From the NCBI RefSeq assembly GCF_040183065.1, contig NC_091122.1:159799455-159863454 (forward strand): a stretch of DNA of 64,000 nucleotides, written 5' to 3'. This document shows, in pieces, positions 56,660-64,000 of the stretch (position 1 is its first letter; every line of letters begins with the position of its first letter). Below the pieces are notes generated by a model that saw nothing but the letters and a program-made list of their open reading frames with translations, was not told the DNA's origin and ran no database searches. This DNA is from Periplaneta americana. Taxonomy: Eukaryota > Arthropoda > Insecta > Blattodea > Blattidae. The position numbers and the translations under genes were made by a program.

Positions 56660-57450
56660 CAGAAAACTTTTATTGGCTACTTCACTTTTTTGGAATATAT
56701 ATTTTCATCCCCCAAATGGATTTAGTTCAATTCTGATTACAAATATGTTTAATTTTTTTCAATTAAGACATTTAGAGAGCTGTCAAAATTATTTTTTCGC
56801 TGAAATTTATTAGCTAGTCGAAGTAACAAATTGTAAAGTTATGTTGAAATAGTGTTCAGAGGTCAAGTCTGGTCAAATTGAGACAGAGGACATTATCCCC
56901 TGTGGACAATTTAGTTATGTCAGAAATACTTCCACATCTGGAGTCCATTGAGTTTCACCTCTCTTCTCTCATCCCAGGAACATATTTCTGATCACATTTA
57001 CTCAAGTTACTATGTTACGAGGTGAAGCAGGTCAGTGAAGAAACCCTACGAAGAAAATGAATAGTTGGAGAAATTTATTTAATTTGTGTACATTTCTTAA
57101 CCAAAAATGGTCATTTTTAAAACTAGGTCTACCATTGTTCGGACTGCTTTATTCATCAGTTGCAATTGGTACTGCTATGTAACATCTGATGCGAAACAGT
57201 TGGCAATTTGCACAAACAGTTGAAAGTCTGTGTTAAAATACTTTTTGCACTAGTATTAAAAGTCTTTTCACATGCTACCATTTAATGTTCTTTTAGGATA
57301 ATTGTCTAAAAATAATTTGGAATTACACATTGTTATATAAATTTAATTATGCCAGTAGTAAGAACTTTTTAGGATTGGACTGTTACTGAAATATTTTCAT
57401 TTTCAAAAGTGAGCTACAAAAGCGTCAGTTTTTAAAGTATGTTATGAAAT
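56660..57450. other. STAM intron 2 stretch, nothing recognised
   Basis: AT-rich sequence without conserved frames or bounded elements. Confidence 0.4.
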
Positions 57451-57467
57451 GTGTTGCTATAAAATGT

Positions 57468-58139
57468 TGTTGTTCTTGTTGTTTTCTAATGCCAGGCGTT
57501 TGACAATAAAGTCATTTGACCTCTTGCACTTCAATAGTTTTCAAAGATATTATCATGGTCAGCCACTGAAGCACAGATTTTGAGGTGTTCCGAATCCATT
57601 TCTTGGTTTGAGTTGCACAATGGGCAGTTAGGGGACTGATATATTCCAATTCTATGTAGGTGTTTGGCCAAACAATCATGGCCTGCTGCCAATCTAAATG
57701 CAGCTACAGACGATTTTCGTGGTAAATCGGGAATTAACTGTGGATTTTGATGCAGAGAGTTCCATTTTTTCCCTTGAGATTGTGTTATCAAATTTTGTTT
57801 GTTGAAGTCTAAGTATGTAGATTTAATAAATCTTTTCACAGAGTAATACGTAAATTTAGTAACAGGTCTGTAAGTAGCAGTGCTGTCCTTCTTTGCTAAA
57901 GCATCCGCATTCTCGTTTCCCAGGATTCCACAATGGGATGGCATCCATTGGAATACAATTCTTTTATTGAGTGATATTAATTGAGAGAGCATTTTAGTTA
58001 TTTCTGCTGTTTGAGATGATGGTGTGTGTTTAGAGACGATTGATAGAATAGCTGCTTTGGAGTCTGACAATATAACTGCATTCTTAAATTTATTGATGTG
58101 GCATAGAAGATTCCTGAGACATTCACTTATTGCAATAAT
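57468..58139 (-). mobile_element. RNase H LINE, 5'-truncated, 12-bp TSD
   Basis: A perfect 12-base duplication, GCTATAAAATGT, flanks the insert (57456-57467, 58140-58151). The minus frame (58070-57531) is open for 179 codons: LSDSKAAILSIVSKHTPSS, then the RNase H C-terminal block FQWMPSHCGILGNENADALA, the tail AAFRLAAGHDCLAKHLHRIG and the zinc-binding CPLCNSNQEMDSEHLKIC. The 3' end has GCATTAGAAAACAAC followed by CAA-rich sequence. It is the best preserved copy of the family here and lies only 59 bp from a STAM exon. Confidence 0.96.
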
Positions 58140-58198
58140 GCTATAAAATGTAAGAAGATATGTTGAGAAAGATGTACATAAAATGTTTTATGTTTCAG

Positions 58199-58444
58199 TT
58201 ACTCGATGCTTGTGTAAGCAACTGTGGCAAGACTTTTCACCTAGAAGTAGCATCTCGAGATTTTGAAACTGAATTTCGCAAACTTCTTAGCAGAAGTCAA
58301 CCAAAAGTAGCAGAAAAGTTGCGACAACTGCTTAAAAAATGGGCCGAGGGTGATTTTAAAAATGATCCTCAGCTCAATCTTATTCCATCACTTTATGCAA
58401 AACTTAAACAAGAAGGAATCGACTTCTCAGCTCACTCGGAGACG
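58199..58444 (+). CDS. Stam: STAM VHS domain, second exon
   Basis: Encodes LLDACVSNCGKTFHLEVASR, then FRKLLSRSQPKVAEKLRQLL and KKWAEGDFKNDPQLNLIPSL, completing the VHS domain, followed by YAKLKQEGIDFSAHSET. The CVSNCGxxFHxEV and FKNDPQL motifs are diagnostic of STAM/Hrs-type VHS domains. The acceptor is TTTCAG and the donor GTAAAG at 58445; GTTAAG at 58451 is an alternative that also keeps phase 0 and would add two residues. Confidence 0.96.
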
Positions 58445-58693
58445 GTAAAGGTTAAGGAGATTGCTTTTATATTAAAGAAAATGTTAAAGAATATGATAAC
58501 TTATCTTGGGCTTCCATGGTGCCCATATTGTGTTGTAGTGTTTTGGATGTTTCTGTCATGGTATCTCTTTTATCAGTTGAAATTTGCTTGAAGTATGGAA
58601 AACCCAACAAAGTAAGCTGTTTCAAATATCCATGAACCACAGTGTGTCTCTAAAAAAATGTTATCACTTTATGTGGATAGTGATTCACACTTA

Positions 58694-60418
58694 AGATATG
58701 GTCACATGTTGCTATTTTTACTGTACAACTTTTCTACTGCAGCTGCAAAAGTTGCGTGTCATGTTCACACATAAGCCAAAAGTAGTGTACTACATGCTGT
58801 TATTCATGCTGTGCAACCTGAGAGCTGCAGAAGTTGCGACTGGAGGTTGCAAGTCTGTTGATACACAAGGTGCTACTTTTGCAGCCAGAGTTTAGCTGCA
58901 GCTTTGCATCTCCATGTTGATTCTTCAGTACATTTTGTGGTTATGTTCGCTATCATGCGATAGCTTACTTATCACTCTTCTAATTATAAAATTGAGAGGA
59001 AAATATTAAACTACAAAAGAGCAGAAAATGCTGGGACAAAGAAAGACTAGAAATAGGCCCTAAAGAACAGTTTGAAGTTACGATTTTCGAGAAATACAAT
59101 TACGAGGATAAATGAGTAGCTTAATATCAATATCTGTCCTCTCCATAGTTTTGATCTAGAGGCAATTTTTTAATTCACAGTGTTCTTTGTAATATTCAAC
59201 ACAATTTATTTTATAAATGTTGTGTTAGAGTTTGCATATGGTTTCACTATAACTGGAAAGAGCATGAAAAATTGTATGAAAAACCACACCTATATAAATT
59301 TCGATTGAGGTCAGATGTACGTCTATGATATTAAGCTACTCAAATAGACCCTAATGTTACGGTGTACATAGTGTACTTTTTGCAAGTATTAGGAAACACT
59401 ATTTTTAACCCTTCTTTATTGTATTGTTCCGAAGAGAGTGTATTATTTTTAACATTATCTTCTGAAATTTGAATTGCACTAAAGTCTGTGTGATGTATCT
59501 TGTCTCACTGTGAAAAGAGAGAGAAAGGAGATATGTCTTACTTCGTCTGTGTTGTTATGTCGATGGGGGGAGTGGAGCGATGCCGTCCGTCCATCCAGTG
59601 GCGGAAGGGACTAGTTGATACATTCTGTAGCACAAAATAAAATAACAAAATATCTCTCTTCGTACTGTGTAGTTCCATCACTGAGCTTGTCTTTCAAGAA
59701 ACTGAGTTCCGGTAGTCTGTACAATAACAAGGTTTTGAAAGGAATCCTGAAAATTTACAACCCTCCTATAATCTCCATCCTCATTTGAAGGGACTTGGTT
59801 TTATTGCTACTGAGACAAGATAAACCAAAGCAGGTATAGCAGTTTTTGCTAAAGCCTTGTACTTTTTGTTGTAGGAATCAGCATTTGCAAATTCCACAAG
59901 CACTCTCTTAGTTCAAATAGGTCTATTATTTATTTATATTTTTTTTGCACTAACTAATATTCAGTAATTGACATTATTTTTATTATACAACTATTAAAAA
60001 AACCCCCATTTACGTCAATAAATGTTGGCAACCCTCCTGTTTGAAACTATGGTATGAAAAAAAAATGAATTTATATCATCAGCAAATATACTTTGGCTGC
60101 ACTGTATATTTAGTAACTGTTACAAATCTTTTATTTTCATCACGTCAAACATTAAAATATACCCAAACAATATAGCTTAAAGTATCATTGGCACATTTGG
60201 GTGGCAACACTGTTCACAGCCATTGCAAAAGTTTCAAGAAAACTGATGTTAAAATGCTGTGGCAGCAACCCTGAGAACCCTGTTCACATGTTGCTACTTT
60301 CAAGTTATGCGCAGCATAACAAAGTAGCGAGCAGCTACTTTTCAGGTTGCGCCGTTGTTCACACGCCACAGTATTTTGTACTGCAGCACTGCAAAAGTAG
60401 CAACGAGTGACCGTACCT
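58694..60418. mobile_element. 1.7-kb PIF/Harbinger-like element, non-autonomous
   Basis: TTA is duplicated at 58691-58693 and 60419-60421. The left end is AGATATGGTCACATGTTGCT and the right end reversed is AGGTACGGTCACTCGTTGCT. Three-base TTA/TWA targets and GGTCAC-type ends are typical of PIF/Harbinger. Subterminal regions repeat the GCTACTTTTGC motif several times in both directions. No transposase frame is evident. It fills most of STAM intron 3. Confidence 0.85.
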
Positions 60419-60586
60419 TTATATACACTAACTTCAAAATTTCTCCAGTTGTTCACTATCATATTCAACACTCGTAAGGAACATCAGTTCTATTGTGTTA
60501 TACATTCATAGTTTATTCACTTTAATCTTACATGATCACCTTGATATCTTCATTATATTCTACAGTTTTGTTTTGTTTTATTACAG

Positions 60587-60662
60587 CCAAGACCGCAGGC
60601 TGCAGTAAGCAGGGACCCAAATGTTGTCTCTAGTCAGCAGGAAGAGGATGATATTGCGAAAG
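60587..60662 (+). CDS. Stam: STAM linker exon leading into the UIM
   Basis: Encodes PRPQAAVSRDPNVVSSQQEE and DDIAK. The acidic end plus the next exon's AIELSLKE forms the ubiquitin-interacting motif ([15 protein letters not shown]). The acceptor is TTACAG and the donor GTATGA. Entry is phase 0 and exit is phase 1. The donor and about 19 surrounding bases are repeated 38 bp downstream. Confidence 0.94.
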
Positions 60663-61297
60663 GTATGAAGCATTGGACTGGAAATCAAACAGTGCAAAAG
60701 GTATGATGCATTGGATTCCAATTCAGTCAATGCTCTTTCATGACTTTTTTTTTTTTTTTTCACATTAGCAGCTAGTTTTTCTTTTTCAAGAAAATCGTGG
60801 ATTATTGGCCATTTAACTGAATTCCTGATACATATTTCTGACCCACATCAACCTCACATATCTGTAGTGTCAAGACTCACATAGGACGGTTTACTGCGGT
60901 ACGAGACGACTGAGTTCAAAGGTGAAGAATAGTATGTGGACTACTGAAAAGCAGCCATTGTAATTTTACCAACACATTCGATTAGATTTTATCAGTTAGC
61001 TATTCAGACATGTACTGTTGTCACAGTGTAAAGTGACTCTGTGTTCTGTTACCATTCTTGTTGGTCTTCTAGTTTTTGTAATAACAGGTAGATTTTAATG
61101 TAGTGTTAAAAACTGAAAGTTTGAAACAATTTGAATAGAAAAGAAATAGATATGTACAAATATATCTCCGTCCATAATAAAATAAACTTTAGTCCTTTAA
61201 TCTGTCGTGACAGAAGTAAATGAAGGTAGGAGAAATATTTCTGTTTTGTCTTAAGACAAAGACAGAATTAAATATGTTATGTTGTTTATGATTTCAG

Positions 61298-61477
61298 CCA
61301 TTGAGTTGTCACTGAAAGAAACACAACACTCTCCCAAAGTTCAGGGTAGTTTGTACCCATCTGCAAACCTATCAACAGCAGCGACTTCCACTACTGCTGA
61401 AGCAAGAAAGGTGCGAGCCTTATATGATTTTGAAGCTGCTGAAGACAACGAACTTACTTTCAGTGCTGGAGAAATAA
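61298..61477 (+). CDS. Stam: STAM UIM and start of SH3 domain
   Basis: Encodes [20 protein letters not shown], a variable [15 protein letters not shown] linker, then [20 protein letters not shown] and AGEI. This is the ubiquitin-interacting motif followed by the ALYDFEA core of the SH3 domain, which recruits deubiquitinating enzymes such as UBPY/AMSH in other animals. The acceptor is TTTCAG and the donor GTAAGT at 61478. The exon leaves in phase 1 so that ATA|A+TT gives the expected isoleucine pair. Confidence 0.97.
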
Positions 61478-61552
61478 GTAAGTACATACAGTACCTTTTA
61501 TATGATTGATTGTCAATGTTTCCCCCTTTTTCCACACTTCTGAAATCTGATT

Positions 61553-62660
61553 CTGAAGTTGGAGTGGTGTGGGTTCTGGGCCATGTTGGGATTCCTGGTA
61601 AGGAGAAAGTGGCTGCTCTAAAAAAAACTGAAAGTTATAATTTATAAAACAGTCATATTACTTGTCTTTCTGTATGGTTGTGAAACTTTGACTCTCACTT
61701 TGAGAGAGGAACAGAGGTTAAGGGTGTTTGAGAATAAGGTATTGGGGCTAAGAGGGATGAAGCTACAGTAGAATGGAGAAAGTTGCACAGTGCAGAACTG
61801 CACGCATTGCATTTTTCAACTAATATAATTAGGAAAATTAAATCCAGACATTTGAGATGGGAAGGACATATAGCACATATGGGTGAATCCAGAAATGCAT
61901 ATACAATGTTAGTTAGAAGACCTGAGGGAAAAATACCTTTGGGGAGGTCAAGACTTAGATGGGAGGATAATACTACGGCTTAACGAATGTAGAAATTTTC
62001 ATTCTCTTGTTCTCCTTTTCCAAGTCCTTCACACCTCTACACCTACCTACCTTGCCTCCCGTTTCAGTTACCTGTCATCATATCATAATCTCTTCACACG
62101 AATGCAAAATAGCCGCATACTAGCCATACCAACACATAAGACATCATCGTATTCATCATCATACACAATCTCGCTCTCGAGCTTGTGGAATACCCTACCC
62201 AGTGACATCAGAGACTGTCGGAATTTAGTAGCGTTCAAAAGCAAACTTATTAAGCATTTTCTTACTGCGTAGACTAGGTTTAATTTTTACTTATTTAATA
62301 AAAAAAATGTTTCTCCGTAACTTTTACAATAAACTGTCTACTTTTATTAATCAGTTAATCTTTTAGTACTGTGATTTTTATTGTATTTGTAAATTTAATA
62401 TTAATTGTAATTATAATTGTAATTGTATTCTTAATATTGTAGTTGTAATCCCCTGGTAGAGGGGAAGAGAAGGCCTGATGGCCTTATCTCTACCAGGTTA
62501 AATAAATAAATAAATAAAAATATTAAAATGAATTTAAGGGAGGTGGTATATGATGTTAGGGGGTTGATTAATCTTGCTTAGAGTAGGGACTAACAGCGAG
62601 CATATGTGAGGACGTCAATGAACCTCTGAGTTCTGTAAAAGCCATTTGTAAGTAAGTAAG
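61553..62660 (+). mobile_element. RTE-type LINE tail split by a CR1-like insertion
   Basis: Segment 61553-61625 encodes VWVLGHVGIPGKEKVAALKK, an RNase H-like C-terminal motif. Segments 61645-61985 encode GCETLTLTLREEQRLRVFEN and, frameshifted, RHLRWEGHIAHMGESRNAYT and RPEGKIPLGRSRLRWEDN. The remainder of the same C-terminus resumes at 62518 (AATATTAAAATGAATTTAAG) and ends in GTAAGTAAGTAAG at 62650. A separate non-LTR 3' end occupies 61987-62517. Confidence 0.85.
61987..62517 (+). mobile_element. CR1-like non-LTR 3' end, nested
   Basis: Plus codons give FSYLSSYHNLFTRMQNSRIL, AIPTHKTSSYSSSYTISL and SLWNTLPSDIRDCRNLVAFK, then KLIKHFLTA and a stop at about 62270. This is the C-terminus of a CR1/jockey-group ORF2. 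A UTR follows and ends in GAAGGCCTGATGGCC and AAATAAATAAATAAATAAA. It has landed inside the WEDN(T/I) codons of the RTE-type tail. Confidence 0.88.
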
Positions 62661-62689
62661 TACATCATTGTGTGTTACAAAATGTTTCA

Positions 62690-63215
62690 AAAGCAACAAC
62701 AACGTCATTAAAGGACACATGTCTCTATACTGCTGTAATTGTGGTTGGTGTTGTTGATGTTTTCTGCATATGTGAAAGTAGGCCTATTGTGTGATTTGGT
62801 TATGGCTGTGATAGGTTTCTTGTATTGTGTTTGAAAAGATCTCCTTGTTTGTCTCATGTAGACAACTATTGCATGCTAATTTGTAAACTCCTGTTAGGTT
62901 GTATTTGTCTTGTTTGTGTGTTCAGATGTTTTCGTAGTATGTTTTGTGTTCTGTATGGAATTTCTTTTTCTTTTATTTTCTGAATGAAGATGCAATCTTG
63001 TGTGTGTTTTTGTTTTCTTATGTTAGTGTGATGTATTTTTTTGTGTTGTTGTATTTGTGTTGTATTTCTTTGTTTCTTGTGATTATGTTTTGCCTCTTTA
63101 TGCTGCTGTTGTATGCACTCCCTTGTGCTGTGTGTTTGATAGTGTGTATTTCTTCATTGTATTCTTGCTGGTTCATTGGTATGTTGATTAATCTATGTAC
63201 CATATTTTGCATACA
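62690..63215 (-). pseudogene. Penelope-like element RT end and GIY-YIG start
   Basis: On the minus strand, HRLINIPMNQQEYNEEIHTI and KHTAQGSAYNSSIKRQNIIT match the region after the RT core of Penelope-like elements. It is followed by a linker, then KYNLTGVYKLACNSC and, in another frame, RQTRRSFQTQYKKPITAITK, the start of the GIY-YIG endonuclease. YIGQT has become YMRQT. It is frameshifted and dead, in STAM intron 5. Confidence 0.82.
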
Positions 63216-63496
63216 CTATCACACCAGGAAGACCCGCAAGGTCCTAGATAAGGGAGTATGTCATGTTGGACATGTTTAAAATAAAAAAGAAATCACCCCT
63301 TCTTTTAGAGGGAGAACCAGGTCTTGTCAGAGAGGACGTTGGGACATATCCTTTTATTTTTTACTTTAGTTTCTAAAAAGTCCTGTACAAATTTTTTTAC
63401 ATCGATATGACAATCTACAGTAGTATGCTAGTATGATATAGATGTATTTAAGTATTTTTCATGATGAGGTAATTAATAAATTTCCTTTTCTTCTAG

Positions 63497-63613
63497 TTCA
63501 TGTTTTAGATGATACAGATCCTAATTGGTGGAAAGGATATAACTACCGAGGGGAAGGCCTGTTTCCAGCAAATTTTGTTACAGCAGACTTATCAGCAGAA
63601 CCAGAGCAGTTTA
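63497..63613 (+). CDS. Stam: STAM SH3 domain, second exon
   Basis: Encodes [20 protein letters not shown], then [19 protein letters not shown]. The DPNWWKG and GLFPANFV motifs carry the conserved tryptophan pair and proline-pocket residues of the SH3 fold. The acceptor is TTCTAG and the donor GTAAGT. Phase 1 on both sides. Confidence 0.97.
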
Positions 63614-63750
63614 GTAAGTTCAATGACATATGCATTTAGAATTCTTGTGGGCATGTGGAGGGGAAAGAAGAATAATAATTACAGTACGAGGAATTTGCAT
63701 GTCAAAAAATTAAATGAGATAAGAATGTTGTCCTGTTGCTGTTTTTCCAG

Positions 63751-63853
63751 AATTAGACCAGCCCAGGAAATCTGTGCAGTTCAGTGAGTCGGTACAGGTG
63801 AAGACTGTTGAAGAGCCCCAGGAAGTGGAAATTAATGAAGAAAAAATCGATAG
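63751..63853 (+). CDS. Stam: STAM post-SH3 exon, window edge
   Basis: Encodes KLDQPRKSVQFSESVQVKTV, then EEPQEVEINEEKIDR. The KSVQFSxxVQVxTVE and EEKIDR segments correspond to the conserved acidic region between SH3 and the coiled-coil Hrs-binding region. The acceptor is TTTTTCCAG and the donor GTGAGA at 63854. Phase 2 at the end. Remaining exons, which should encode the Hrs-binding coiled coil, lie beyond the window. Confidence 0.95.
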
Positions 63854-64000
63854 GTGAGATCTTTTTTTTTTATCATACTGTATTTTATTGTTTCGTATGA
63901 AGTAGACACATACAGTTCTCATTATACATTTTTTGTGTTGCACACAGTTCAGTTTCTTTATCAGGTTGTTAATGATATTACTGTTTATAGTTCTTCCCTA

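Noticed and set aside
58450..58591. Membrane tail of a STAM isoform
   Set aside because: The open frame past the donor at 58444 is intron read-through; a hydrophobic stretch there is AT-rich chance sequence.
62944..63279. Hydrophobic membrane protein on the plus strand
   Set aside because: It is the complement of a T/G-rich strand of a Penelope-like pseudogene read on the minus strand; there is no conserved domain or start context.

Overview
The window looks like a piece of a large, AT-rich, transposon-laden genome of a hemimetabolous insect, most probably a cockroach or termite relative. The exons are clearly animal. Degenerate TTAGG (the arthropod telomere unit) occurs internally, and the repeat families look insect-like. 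The species cannot be fixed from sequence alone.

Two conserved genes lie on the + strand, head to tail. At the left are the last four exons of Patronin/CAMSAP (3066-11827), a microtubule minus-end binding protein. They run from a serine/proline-rich linker into the complete C-terminal CKK domain and a stop codon. At the right is the 5' part of STAM (signal-transducing adaptor molecule). A 43-base first coding exon at 37801 is followed by a 17.6-kb first intron, then the VHS domain (55467-58444), the UIM, the SH3 domain (61298-63613) and a conserved segment after SH3 that runs toward the window edge. Splice phases match at every junction. No third host gene was found. The two products act separately: cytoskeleton anchoring, and endosomal sorting of ubiquitinated receptors with Hrs.

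Almost everything else recognisable is mobile-element debris, much of it with boundaries that can be read directly. The 3' ends of an RNase H-bearing LINE with a (CAA)n tail occur at 1.8, 3.2, 3.9, 10.2 and 57.5 kb, four of them with target-site duplications (TSDs). Other non-LTR tails lie at 26.8, 31.3, 43.2, 46.1, 52.3, 54.1, 54.3, 56.5, 61.6 and 62.0 kb. Penelope-like GIY-YIG/RT fragments lie at 45.5 and 62.7 kb. tRNA-derived SINEs include a family with three copies, all with clear TSDs. DNA transposons with terminal inverted repeats (TIRs) include hAT, PIF/Harbinger-like, piggyBac-like, P-like with a THAP domain, and many TA-inserting Tc1/mariner/pogo-like elements.

The most unusual objects are two near-perfect palindromes at 22749-23223 and 44629-45018. 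Each carries two divergent tRNA-like cloverleaves in inverted orientation. They share a framework but have different anticodon arms, and each is flanked by a TSD. They look like inverted-dimer tRNA retroposons. Other items worth attention are a 90-bp tandem array inside a Tc1-like foldback element, a P-like 182-bp MITE with a THAP-bearing 1.3-kb relative, a nested MITE inside a transposase pseudogene, an orphan 741-bp retroposon with a 17-bp TSD, and a duplicated 5' splice site in STAM.
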